Shown here piece by piece: positions 25,619 through 34,334 of a stretch of DNA of 64,000 nt (its first letter is position 1; every line of letters starts with the position of its first letter). Both the position numbers and the translations under genes were made by a program. This stretch comes from Vagococcus jeotgali (GTDB lineage Bacteria > Bacillota > Bacilli > Lactobacillales > Vagococcaceae). The stretch covers positions 434,001 through 498,000 of the forward strand of contig NZ_CP142146.1 of the NCBI RefSeq assembly GCF_035918315.1. The letters run 5' to 3'. The notes under the pieces were generated by a model. It did no database searches and was not told the origin of the DNA. It saw only the letters and a program-made list of their open reading frames with translations.

Positions 25619-26191
25619 ATGGGAAGAATAAAATATATAGTGTTAACTTTTCTAGCAGTTTTATTTTTAGTAGGGTGTGAAAAACCAAAAGAGGTTGTGA
25701 CAGATAATGAGAGCATGGAAGAATTTTCTTTGAAAGTTTATCAGGATATTAGTTTAAATCAACAAAAAGAAAGTAATACGATTGAATTTTTGACTGAAGA
25801 ATTAGGGGAGCCCTTAATTGTTAATAAGTATATCGGTAGTAGTTATGCTAAATGGCTAATAGGCAATGATGAGCGTGATATGGCAGTTTTGGAAGTTCAT
25901 TATAAAGATGATGTTCCAAGCCAAGCCATGCTGACGTTTACTGAACCTTACGAACAGCCTGCAACTAAAAAAGAGATTAAACAAAAAATTGAGACTATTC
26001 CTGTTGGAAAAAAAATGTATTTAGATAGTTTGATGACCTTGTTTGGGGTGCCAAGAACATTGAAAAAAATTCATGAAAAGCAAGGTCTGAGGGAATATTG
26101 CGAATTTGATCATAATATAGATCAAAACACTAGTGTATTTATTGATATGTTAGATGGTAAAGTTGAAGAAATAGAAGAAAAAAATAATTAA
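25619..26191 (+). CDS. Putative lipoprotein of unknown function
   Basis: 190 residues. The signal peptide (GRIKYIVLTFLAVLFL) ends in lipobox LVGC, so it should be lipid-anchored outside the membrane. The mature part has two similar-looking halves (each with a GxxxxxNKYIGS or LFGVPRTLKK turn), suggestive of a small beta-rich extracellular domain of the BLIP/DUF3862 kind; not certain. Located 9 bp behind the pseudouridine synthase gene. Confidence 0.65.
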   Translation: MGRIKYIVLTFLAVLFLVGCEKPKEVVTDNESMEEFSLKVYQDISLNQQKESNTIEFLTEELGEPLIVNKYIGSSYAKWLIGNDERDMAVLEVHYKDDVPSQAMLTFTEPYEQPATKKEIKQKIETIPVGKKMYLDSLMTLFGVPRTLKKIHEKQGLREYCEFDHNIDQNTSVFIDMLDGKVEEIEEKNN

Positions 26192-26320
26192 TGACTATAT
26201 TTTACAGGATAGAATGATAGTCACTTAATTTAAATACTATTCTGACTAGTACTTTGTATGAAATCATGTTGGTATTTAAAAATCAGATAAAATAGAGTCG
26301 TTAGAAGAAGATAATTTTGT

Positions 26321-26373
26321 AGTGCACCCTGAAAGTTAGATCCAAAAATCTAATTTTCAAGGTGCATTTTTTA
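26321..26373 (+). terminator. Long hairpin with IS3-end-like sequence
   Basis: TGCACCCTGAAAGTTAGAT pairs with its near-complement (two mismatches) around a CCAAAA loop and is followed by six T. It can terminate the lipoprotein transcript. The sequence resembles IS3-type terminal repeats; compare 59221-59266. The rest of the 296-bp gap before the next gene holds nothing else I recognise. Confidence 0.65.
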
Positions 26374-26487
26374 ATCGACTTTACTTTATTTCTTTTGGAT
26401 GTTCTCTTTTTTAAAAGCAAGTTAATATCTTTTTTTAGAATTTATCGTTATGATGAAGTTACTAACACTAAGGAAGGAAGTTGATGT

Positions 26488-27198
26488 ATGATGAAGATAG
26501 AGGTTTGGTCAGATTTTTTATGTCCATTTTGTTTTATAGGTAAAAGAAAATTAGAATTAGCCATTGAGGAATTACCATTTTTAGAGGAAGTTGAGCTAAA
26601 TTTTAAAAGTTTTGAGCTAGACCCTAATGCACCAATGTATGCTGGTGTATCAATTGATGAGGCGATTGCTAAAAAATACGGCGTATCAGTTGAACAAGCT
26701 AAAGCTAATAATAAAAATATTGTTCAAGCTGCTAAAGAAGTTGGTTTAAACTTTGATTTTGAGAACATGAAACCAACTAATAGTTTAGATGCTCACCGTC
26801 TAACTAAGTTAGCTAAGTCAAAAGGATTAGAAGATAAAATGGTTAACTTGCTTTATAGAGCTTATTTTGAAGACGGGGCTTTGATTAGTGATCATGATGT
26901 ATTAATGGATTTAGGATTAGCTGTAGGGTTAAATCAAGAAGATATGATGAGAGTATTAAATAATCAGTCAGAGTACCTACAAGAAGTTCGTGCTGATGAG
27001 AATGAAGCTAGCCAACATGGTATTACAAGTGTCCCTTATTTTGTTTTTAATGACAAATATGCCGTTAAAGGTGCTCAGCCTATAGAGTTATTTAAAAAAG
27101 CTCTAACTGATTTTTATGCGGAACAACAACATATTAAAGTTGAGGAAATACCAGGTATGATGTGTGATGATACAGGCTGTGAGATTCCTAAAAAATAG
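26488..27198 (+). CDS. DsbA/FrnE-like thiol oxidoreductase
   Basis: 236 residues, thioredoxin-like DsbA fold. The active site CPFC (Cys 12 and 15) lies right after the first beta strand (KIEVWSDFLCPFCFIGK). The helical insert and the cis-Pro block GITSVPYFVFNDKYAVKGAQP match the FrnE subgroup. There is no signal peptide, so it is cytosolic. A C-terminal extra pair of cysteines (MMCDDTGCEIP) is also present. FrnE proteins are linked to oxidative stress; the partner is unknown. Confidence 0.88.
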   Translation: MMKIEVWSDFLCPFCFIGKRKLELAIEELPFLEEVELNFKSFELDPNAPMYAGVSIDEAIAKKYGVSVEQAKANNKNIVQAAKEVGLNFDFENMKPTNSLDAHRLTKLAKSKGLEDKMVNLLYRAYFEDGALISDHDVLMDLGLAVGLNQEDMMRVLNNQSEYLQEVRADENEASQHGITSVPYFVFNDKYAVKGAQPIELFKKALTDFYAEQQHIKVEEIPGMMCDDTGCEIPKK

Positions 27199-27225
27199 TT
27201 AGATTAGTTTTTCATTAAAAAATTA

Positions 27226-27254
27226 TTGACTTTTAATAAGATTAATCATACAAC
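27226..27254 (+). promoter_or_regulatory. Probable promoter of the Phe-rich leader
   Basis: TTGACT (27226-27231), 17-bp spacer, TACAAC (27249-27254). Confidence 0.5.
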
Positions 27255-27289
27255 GAATTTAATCAAATTTTAGATTGTGAGGGGTTGCT

Positions 27290-27355
27290 ATGATAAAGAG
27301 CAATTTATATAAACCAACACAACTGAATAACTTTTTCTTTAGCTTCTTTAGATAG
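27290..27355 (+). CDS. Phe-rich leader peptide (21 residues)
   Basis: ATG with a GAGGGG ribosome site encodes MIKSNLYKPTQLNN followed by FFFSFFR and stop: five Phe codons within six positions near the end. This has the form of phenylalanine attenuator peptides such as enteric PheA and PheST leaders. Two terminator hairpins follow. Inference: ribosome stalling at Phe codons would govern read-through. Confidence 0.6.
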   Translation: MIKSNLYKPTQLNNFFFSFFR

Positions 27356-27397
27356 TGTTTGTAGACATGATTAACATGGATACAGACCGTAACGTTT

Positions 27398-27440
27398 GCC
27401 ACATAGATTATTTATTTAATCTAAGTGGCTTTTTATTTTT
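27398..27440 (+). terminator. Attenuator terminator 1
   Basis: GCCACATAGATTA / AATCTAAGTGGC stem, then TTTTTATTTTT. Its 3' arm contains ATCTAAG, which can also pair with CTTTAGAT at the end of the leader-peptide frame or CTTAGAT in the next hairpin. Confidence 0.75.
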
Positions 27441-27465
27441 TGGAGATAGGTATTATTATTTTCTT

Positions 27466-27508
27466 AAAGCGTCAACTTAGATGAGAGAATCTAAGTTGAC
27501 GCTTTTTT
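27466..27508 (+). terminator. Attenuator terminator 2
   Basis: AAAGCGTCAACTTAGA / TCTAAGTTGACGCTTT stem of 16 bp followed by T-run. Shares the CTTAGAT/ATCTAAG module with terminator 1. Confidence 0.85.
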
Positions 27509-27563
27509 GTTTCTAAAAAGTATCAAAATGAATGACTAAAATAAAGAAAAATAGGTGAAAATC

Positions 27564-28347
27564 ATGGATATATTATTATCAAGCACGTCCCAAGGTGTTA
27601 TTTGGGCAATTATGGCAATTGGCGTATATTTAACTTATTGAAGAAGGAGATTTTGTCACCGTTATTGGTGGAAATGGTGCAGGAAAATCGACATTACTAA
27701 ATAGTATTGCTGGTAGTTTTCCAATTGACTCTGGCCAAATCTTCATTGATGGTGTAGATGTGACGGATGAAAAAACAAGTCAGCGTGCAAAGTATATTAG
27801 TAGAGTATTTCAGGATCCAGGTATGGGAAGTGCTACTCGGTTATCTATTGAGCAGAATTTGAGTATTGCCTATAGCAGAGGAAAAAAGCGTGGTTTAAAA
27901 AAAGGTGTTAATGAGCAAGATAGAATGATGTTTAAGGAGCAATTGACGTTACTTGATTTAGGGTTAGAAGACAGGCTAAAAATGGAAGTCGGGCTACTAT
28001 TAGGTGGTCAGCGTCAAGCTCTAACCTTACTTATGGCGACAATTGTCTCTCCTAAATTACTTTTATTAGATGAACATACAGCTGCTCTTGATCCTAAAAC
28101 AAGTCAACTTGTACTTGAGTTGACTGACAAAATGATAACTGAGAAAAAATTAATAAGTTTTATGATTACTCATAACATGAATGACGCTATTAAATATGGG
28201 AATCGGTTGATTATGTTAAATAATGAACAAATTGTTGTTGATATTAAGGGAGAAGAAAAACAGGGACTAACAGTGAATGATTTACTAGATTTATTTCAGA
28301 AAAATAGTGGAATGAGCATGATGGAAGATAATGTGATACTTGTTTAA
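27564..28347 (+). pseudogene. ABC importer (permease start fused to ATPase by deletion)
   Basis: The frame opening at ATG 27564 reads MDILLSSTSQGVIWAIMA and IGVYLTY then stops; this is the start of a permease of the TrpY/ABC.X4 type. It runs directly into the middle of the partner ATPase (GDFVTVIGGNGAGKST from about 27646), which continues to 28347. The end of the permease and the start of the ATPase are deleted. The ABC signature reads LLGGQRQ instead of LSGGQRQ. A substrate-binding protein gene is absent. Non-functional. Confidence 0.85.
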
Positions 28348-28449
28348 TCAATGACGATATAAATAAATAATTCAGTGTATGTATATTATGTCAGCTATAG
28401 TTTATAATAAGTAAAAAAAGACTCTTACAAGATTGGAGTAATAAAATAT

Positions 28450-29217
28450 ATGGATGTATTGTTAGCTTCACTTAGTAAAAAAAGACATACACTGAGTAAT
28501 TTAGAAACACAAGTTTTAGATTTTATGATGGAGTACCCTGAGTTGATTGTTGATCTCAAAGTAAATGAGTTATCAGATAAATTATTTGTCTCAACAGCAA
28601 CCATTACACGAACAGCTCAAAAGCTTGGATTCAATGGATACCAAGAATTAAAATATCAATTCAGTCGGTACTTGGAAGGGTCATTTAGACAGTATTATAC
28701 TCAGGAATCCAAAGAAAATCTTTTAAAATCAGAATTAATAAAAAGTATTGAAGATAGCCTGGTAGAAGATAATTATATGAAACTAGATCAGGTTGCTGAG
28801 TTGATTAACGAAGCTAGTAATATTGAAATTTTTGCTATAGGTGGTAGTTTTTCGTTAGGACTAGAGTTGTCAAAAAAATTATTACATATAGGACATCTGA
28901 GTTCAGCTAAACCTGATTGGGATGACCTTTTAGTGACATCTCAACAAATGTTAATAACTGATTTAGCTATCTTTATAAGTCAGAGCGGTGAGACAGTGAG
29001 ACTTTTAGACTATGCCAGGATTTTGAAGGAAAAAGGAGTACGGGTTGTCTCATTTATTGCTAATACGAGATCACCATTAGAATCATTTTCTGACCTGTCT
29101 ATTATCGCTAAAACAGTGCCAATATACTCAAATCAAGCAGATTTAAGCTCTCGTATTGGGCTAGCTTCTTTGATGGATGTACTAGTTATTCAATTGATTG
29201 ATAGTGTAGGTGAATAG
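28450..29217 (+). CDS. MurR/RpiR family transcriptional regulator
   Basis: 255 residues: an N-terminal RpiR helix-turn-helix (about 1-75; DKLFVSTATITRTAQKLGFNGYQELKY) and a SIS sugar-phosphate-binding domain (about 105-240; FAIGGSFSLGLELSKKL, FISQSGETVRLLDYA). It lies upstream of, and in line with, the malX-like PTS gene, so it probably responds to the PTS product and regulates that operon. No clear ribosome site (TTGGAGTAATA is nearest). Confidence 0.85.
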   Translation: MDVLLASLSKKRHTLSNLETQVLDFMMEYPELIVDLKVNELSDKLFVSTATITRTAQKLGFNGYQELKYQFSRYLEGSFRQYYTQESKENLLKSELIKSIEDSLVEDNYMKLDQVAELINEASNIEIFAIGGSFSLGLELSKKLLHIGHLSSAKPDWDDLLVTSQQMLITDLAIFISQSGETVRLLDYARILKEKGVRVVSFIANTRSPLESFSDLSIIAKTVPIYSNQADLSSRIGLASLMDVLVIQLIDSVGE

Positions 29218-29251
29218 GCATACAAAAGAGTGAATACATATACATAAAATA

Positions 29252-29265
29252 GAAAAACGCTTACT
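29252..29265 (+). promoter_or_regulatory. Candidate cre site (CcpA) at the malX promoter
   Basis: GAAAAACGCTTACT fits the cre consensus at most positions and overlaps the -35 region of a promoter with TATGAT at 29283-29288. Catabolite repression of a sugar PTS gene would be expected. Confidence 0.45.
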
Positions 29266-29319
29266 TTTTTTAAAACTTCTGATATGATACTCCTATATTT
29301 ATTAAGGAGGTAGTAAGAG

Positions 29320-30906
29320 ATGAATAAAAAGAAATCATCCGTTTGGGAGTTTTTACAAGGTTTAGGGAAAACCTTTATGTTACCAGTTTCTCTACTAGCA
29401 TTTATGGGGTTATTTTTAGGGATAGGTAGTGCTTTTTCTAGTCCCTCAACAATCGAAACCTTTCCATTTTTAAATCATGAGTGGCTGCAAGTTACCTTTC
29501 AGTTTATGTCTGCTATAGGAGGATTTGCATTCAGTTATTTACCTGTATTATTTGCCATGGCTATTCCACTTGGCTTAGTTAGAAATGAAAAAGGTATAGC
29601 AGCTTTCTCTGGATTTGTTGGCTACACGATTATGAACTTATCAATTAATTTTTATTTAGTCCAAACAAATCAACTAGCAGATCTAGACTTTGTCAGAGAG
29701 GCAGGTCAAGGGTTTGTCTTTGGTATTCAAACGATTGAGATGGGAGTTTTAGGTGGGATTATCTCAGGTTTAGTTGTGTATAAATTACATAATAGATTTT
29801 ATAAAACGCAATTACCAGACAGTTTTGCCTTTTTCTCAGGTGCTAGATTTGTGCCTATTGTCACATCAGTTGTCTTATCTATCGTTGGTTTATTAATTCC
29901 TGTTATTTGGCCGATATTTGCTTTTATTATTACAGGAATCGGTTTAAGTATTCAAAAAGCTGGTATTTTTGGTCCATTCTTATTTGGCGCAGGAGAGAGG
30001 TTATTACTTCCATTTGGGTTGCACCACATATTAGTGTCGATGATCAGATTTACTGAAGCTGGTGGGACAGCCATTGTTGATGGGAAAGAAGTGTTTGGTG
30101 CTCTTAATATTTACTATGCTGAGCTACAAAATAATGTCCCAATTAGCCCAAGTGCGACTGCCTTTTTATCTCAAGGAAAGATGCCAACATTTATGTTTGG
30201 TTTACCAGCAGCAGCTTTAGCTATGTACCAAACTGCTCGACCAGAAAATAGAGTTAAAATAAAAGGTCTTTTGATATCGGGCGTTATTGCGACATTTGTA
30301 ACAGGAATTACTGAACCAATCGAGTTTTTATTCATTTTCATCAGCCCTATTTTATTTATTTTCCATGTATTTATGACAGGATTAGGTTTTATGGTCATGG
30401 CTTTACTAGGTGTGACTATTGGAAATACAGATGGTGGGATACTTGATTTTATTATCTTTGGTGTGATGCAAGGTAACTATACAAAATGGTGGTATGTTTT
30501 AATTGTTGGTGCTATTTGGTTTGTTATTTACTACTATGTTTTCAAATTTGTTATTACGAAGAAAAACCTTGAAACACCAGGTAGGATTAAAGTTGACCCG
30601 CAAAGTGAGTATAAAGATGGGCATCATGTTAGCTTAACAGGAGACAAAACAAAGCACAAATCAGGAGATAGTCAATATGACATGGAGGCTATTTTAGCAG
30701 CACTTGGTGGAGCAAGTAATATTATTGATTTAGATAATTGTATTACACGTTTGCGTCTAGTGGTTAATGATGGAAACTTAGTGAATGATGATGAGCTGAA
30801 AAAATTAGGTGCATTGGGTGTCGTTCATTTAGATAATCAAAGTGTTCAGGTTATTATTGGAACAAAAGTGACAACAGTAAGAAATGGATTGGATGAATTA
30901 TTATGA
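29320..30906 (+). CDS. malX: PTS transporter subunit IICB, MalX-like (glucose/maltose family)
   Basis: 528 residues. A IIC membrane domain (about 15-420; GAGERLLLPFGLHHILVSM and GITEPIEFLFIFISPILF are hallmark blocks) is joined to a IIB domain (about 450-528) with the phosphorylated cysteine in LDNCITRLRL (about 474). No IIA or Hpr is encoded nearby, so a general IIA must serve. The stop overlaps the start of the malY-like gene (ATGA), the same pair as E. coli malX-malY. Substrate not known. Confidence 0.88.
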   Translation: MNKKKSSVWEFLQGLGKTFMLPVSLLAFMGLFLGIGSAFSSPSTIETFPFLNHEWLQVTFQFMSAIGGFAFSYLPVLFAMAIPLGLVRNEKGIAAFSGFVGYTIMNLSINFYLVQTNQLADLDFVREAGQGFVFGIQTIEMGVLGGIISGLVVYKLHNRFYKTQLPDSFAFFSGARFVPIVTSVVLSIVGLLIPVIWPIFAFIITGIGLSIQKAGIFGPFLFGAGERLLLPFGLHHILVSMIRFTEAGGTAIVDGKEVFGALNIYYAELQNNVPISPSATAFLSQGKMPTFMFGLPAAALAMYQTARPENRVKIKGLLISGVIATFVTGITEPIEFLFIFISPILFIFHVFMTGLGFMVMALLGVTIGNTDGGILDFIIFGVMQGNYTKWWYVLIVGAIWFVIYYYVFKFVITKKNLETPGRIKVDPQSEYKDGHHVSLTGDKTKHKSGDSQYDMEAILAALGGASNIIDLDNCITRLRLVVNDGNLVNDDELKKLGALGVVHLDNQSVQVIIGTKVTTVRNGLDELL

Positions 30907-32087
30907 GTCCCAAAAAAATAAATTTTGATAAACAGGTTGACCGGCTGGGGACCTATTGTACTCAGTGGGATTATGTAAAAGACCGGTTTGGTGAGAGTGA
31001 TTTATTGCCTTTTACGATTTCTGATACAGATTTTGAGGTTCCAGTAGAAGTTATGGAGGCTTTAAAAGAAAGAATGAATCATGGCGTTTTTGGCTACACA
31101 CGCTGGAATCATACAGATCTAAAATCAAGTATTACCTCTTGGTATAATACCCGGTTTCAGACGTACATCAATGCTGAAGACATTGTTTACACACCTAGTG
31201 TTATGTACGGTATTTCTCAATTGATTGAGTTATTAACTAATAAAAATGACGGTGTGATTATTCAAACACCAGCTTATGATGCTTTTTTTAAAATTATTCA
31301 AGCATCTGGCAGAAAACTGATAGAAAATTCTTTGATTTATCAAAATGAGGCTTATACGATTGATTTTAAAGATTTAGAAAACAAACTTGCAGCGGCACAT
31401 AATAAAGTGCTTCTGTTATGTTCACCACATAATCCAACAGGTCGTGTTTGGAGTAAAGAGGAACTAGAAAGAATTGTTTTATTATGTCAGAAGCATGAAG
31501 TTTTTATCATATCTGATGAGATACATATGGACATCACTAGATATGATAATCAACATATACCTATTACAAATTTTGATTATCAACATGTTGCGATTGCGAC
31601 TTCTGGTACTAAAACATTTAATTTTCCTGGGTTGATTTTTTCATTTATGTTAATACCTAATCAAGAATTAAGAGAGGATTACTTAACTATTCTAAAAGAA
31701 AAACATGGGTTATCATCTGTATCAATTATGGGAATGGAAGCAACCATGGCAGCTTATAATAACGGATCAGATTGGGTCGATCAATTAAATGATTATATTG
31801 ATGATAATTATGAATTTGCATGTGATTTTTTACAAAAAAAATTACCTGATATCAAAGTGGTTCATTCTCAAGCGACTTATTTAATGTGGCTAGATGTGAG
31901 TGAGCTTGGCATAGACATGTCAATTATCCAAGATAAATTGATTAAAGAAGGCAAGGTAGCCATTATGAATGGTGCTATCTACGGTGGTAATGGAAAAGAG
32001 TTTTTACGTCTGAATATAGGTTGCTCTAGAGAAAAATTAATAGATGGGTTAAACCGGATGTATAGGGCTCTAAAGAATCTAGAGTAA
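30903..32087 (+). CDS. MalY/PatB-type PLP-dependent C-S lyase/aminotransferase
   Basis: 394 residues, fold type I. Blocks: AYDAFF, CSPHNPTGRVWSKEEL, ISDEIHMD (PLP Asp), and the PLP lysine in SGTKTFNFPGL (about K237). MalY/PatB enzymes split cystathionine and related thioethers by beta-elimination, releasing 2-aminoacrylate. E. coli MalY also represses MalT; whether that role exists here is unknown. Overlaps malX by 4 bp, so the two are translationally coupled. The ridA gene downstream fits the aminoacrylate chemistry. Confidence 0.88.
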   Translation: MSPKKINFDKQVDRLGTYCTQWDYVKDRFGESDLLPFTISDTDFEVPVEVMEALKERMNHGVFGYTRWNHTDLKSSITSWYNTRFQTYINAEDIVYTPSVMYGISQLIELLTNKNDGVIIQTPAYDAFFKIIQASGRKLIENSLIYQNEAYTIDFKDLENKLAAAHNKVLLLCSPHNPTGRVWSKEELERIVLLCQKHEVFIISDEIHMDITRYDNQHIPITNFDYQHVAIATSGTKTFNFPGLIFSFMLIPNQELREDYLTILKEKHGLSSVSIMGMEATMAAYNNGSDWVDQLNDYIDDNYEFACDFLQKKLPDIKVVHSQATYLMWLDVSELGIDMSIIQDKLIKEGKVAIMNGAIYGGNGKEFLRLNIGCSREKLIDGLNRMYRALKNLE

Positions 32088-32180
32088 CGACATGATGTAA
32101 TGAAGAAGAAGTCATTTGTCCAATGACATAAAGACAGGTATAATTGACTGAGAACTATAAATAGGAAAGAGGCTTATCAA

Positions 32181-32558
32181 ATGAAACAAACAATTAACTC
32201 AAGCAAGTTAAGTGCGCTTGGACCGTACTCACATGCTGTTGCTACAGAAGGAAAACTTTATTATTTTTCTGGTCAGCTAGGTATTAATGCCCAAACAAAA
32301 GAGATGGGTAAAACCATTGAAGAACAAACAAAAAATTCATTAGAAAACATTGATATCTTACTAACAGAGTGTGGTTTGACTAAAGATGATGTTGTAAAAA
32401 CAACAGTACTTTTATCAGATATTAACAACTTTGAAGCAATGAATCAAGTTTATGGTGACTATTTTACAGAAAACCACCCATCAAGAAGTGCTTTTGAAGT
32501 AGCTAATTTACCAGCTAATGGATTAGTAGAAATTGAAATTATTGCTTCAGGCAAGTAA
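32181..32558 (+). CDS. ridA: RidA family enamine/imine deaminase
   Basis: 125 residues. Hydrolyses reactive enamines/imines such as 2-aminoacrylate to ketoacids. Motifs: LGPYSHAV, FSGQLGIN, and RSAFEVANLPANGLVEIEI with the conserved Arg (about 106) and Glu. It follows the C-S lyase, which makes such an enamine, so it likely detoxifies that product. Own ribosome site AGGAAAGAGG. Its downstream region was replaced by an IS3 fragment. Confidence 0.92.
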   Translation: MKQTINSSKLSALGPYSHAVATEGKLYYFSGQLGINAQTKEMGKTIEEQTKNSLENIDILLTECGLTKDDVVKTTVLLSDINNFEAMNQVYGDYFTENHPSRSAFEVANLPANGLVEIEIIASGK

Positions 32559-32576
32559 TCTATTATTTTTTTACTG

Positions 32577-32829
32577 ATAACTCATATTGTAGTTCAAACA
32601 ATGAGTCAAAAGATTGTTGGTAAATAAACTCAATTTTAAAAGCTCGATAGGTTGCTTCTGCCACAGCGTTGTCATAGGGGCAACCAGGACGTGATAAAGA
32701 CCGTTTTATCTGAAACACATCCAATAATTCATCAATACTTTGGTTATCAAATTCTCTTCCTCGGTCTGTATGAAAAAATTCAACATCATCTAATGGCTGT
32801 TCAATCGTTCCGATTGCCTGTAACACAAG
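32577..32829 (-). mobile_element. Fragment of IS3-family element (internal piece of orfB)
   Basis: About 253 bp almost identical to 59496-59748 of the IS3 copy at 59317-60598, covering VLQAIGTIEQPLDD through FELQYEL. Both IS ends are missing. Confidence 0.9.
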
Positions 32830-32935
32830 AGCCACCTTCAATGATGAGATTAAATAGGGAATAATCTTCGTCATCATAAATATCTTGGATGAACCCAGGT
32901 GATAATTGTGTGATGTCAATATTTGGTGTTTTCAT
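32830..32935 (-). pseudogene. 5' fragment of an unidentified gene
   Basis: ATG at 32935 behind AAGGAGG encodes about 35 residues (MKTPNIDITQLSPGFIQ; DDEDYSLFNLIIEGG), then runs into the IS3 fragment and soon stops. The promoter side is intact, the rest of the gene is gone. Family not recognised. Confidence 0.55.
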
Positions 32936-33024
32936 ATGTCTTGTCTCCTCCTTAAGGGAATGATAGTTAGTTTATCATGAATAGCTAGAGATGGAATCAA
33001 AGAGGGTTATTTAATTAAAATATT

Positions 33025-34251
33025 TCTAAATTGCAACATTAAGTTAGCCACTCTGGTAAAAATATCTAAATATCAGTGTTATTTTATTGAACCCCTTACT
33101 TACCAACATGTTTTGATCTTTAGATTTTGAATTTCTTCTAAAAATAATGTTGCTGGTTGTCTATAGTCTAAAATTTTACGCGGCAAAAGATTAACTTTTT
33201 CAGTAGCCAGTTGTATGAACTGCTTTGAGTAGTGACAGATAGGCGTTCCTTTCGGAACAAATTGCCGTAATAAACCATTATGTCTTTCGTTTGTTCCTCG
33301 TTCCCAAGATGAATAAGGGTGAGCAAAGTAGATATCAGTCATTTGTTGCAGAGTATCATCAAGTGAGCTAAATTCACTGCCATTATCAGCAGTAATCGAT
33401 TGAAATATGCTACTAAATCGGGCTCTTCCAAACTCATATTTTAACTGTTTAATAGCGTAACTAACAGACTCTTCAGTATGATCATCTAGAACAACAGTAA
33501 TCATGTAGCGAGTTTTTCTTTCAACAAGTGTAAGTAGAGCATTATCATCTTTAGATTTTGAACCAATGACACTGTCTATTTCCCAATGACCAAACTCTTG
33601 TCTAGAATCAATTTTGCTAGGTCGTTCATCAATTGATTTTCCAAGAGCTTTTTTATGCTGACGACTTCTTTTCTTTTTAGGTGATAGTCTAACTTTCATT
33701 TTGAGATGATGATTTCTGACTGGTAAAAAACCTTTATCAATATAGTTATAAAGTGTCTTAGTAGAAACAATAGGTTTATCCCAAGTCCCTAAAGACTTGA
33801 TAAAGCCAACAATTGCATCTGGTGACCAATTAAAGTCTATCATTTGTTTACAAGCATAATTAATAAAATCAACAGCACTAACTAGCTTAGATTTCGAACC
33901 ACAGCGTTTCCTGTTTTCTATGTATTTAGCTTGCCCCGTATCAGCAAAATAGAGTTGTTTAGGTTTCTTATTTTCTTTGATTTGCGTGGTCGTTCCTCGT
34001 TTAAGCTCATTACTTATTGTTTGATGGTCTACCAATTTCTCTATTAGAGTCTCCCATATTATGCCAAACTTCAATAAGCTGCCTTTCCTTTAAGGAAAGA
34101 TGTTTATAACTAGATGTCTTTGTGTTATTCTTAATTTTCACCATGATAAAAATTCCTTTCGTTGTTGGGTAGTTACTTCAATGATACACGAATTTTTACC
34201 ATGGTGTTTTTTTATTATTTTAGAGTGGCTAACTTGATTTTACAACTAAGC
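33025..34251 (-). mobile_element. IS30-family element A, copy 1, with 13-bp target duplication
   Basis: 1227 bp. The 30-bp imperfect terminal repeats end in AAGTTAGCCACTCT (inner part), with outer ends TCTAAATTGCAAC and, on the complement, GCTTAGTTGTAAA. The direct repeat TAATTAAAATATT flanks it (33012-33024 and 34252-34264). It is 14 bp shorter than copies 2 and 3 (1241 bp), exactly the size of the internal deletion in its transposase. Confidence 0.9.
33100..34144 (-). pseudogene. IS30 transposase broken by a 14-bp deletion
   Basis: Relative to the intact copies, 14 bp are missing between GGTAGAC and CATCAAAC, inside the N-terminal helix-turn-helix (REIGRRLGRHHQTI in the intact protein). 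This shifts the frame, so the first 38 codons and the remaining 310 are in different frames. The DDE domain (FGHWEIDSVIG, ADNGSEF, WERGTNERHNGLLRQF) is otherwise complete. Confidence 0.9.
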
Positions 34252-34334
34252 TAATTAAAATATTTAGTTGTCATATGAATTATTCAAAAATTCAGTTATA
34301 CTTAACTAAAATAAATTACTTTAGGAGATTTATC

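Noticed and set aside
27290-27508. T-box in the leader of the broken ABC transporter
   Set aside because: No GGTGGTACCG-like core and no stem I motifs; the Phe-rich peptide with hairpins explains the region better.
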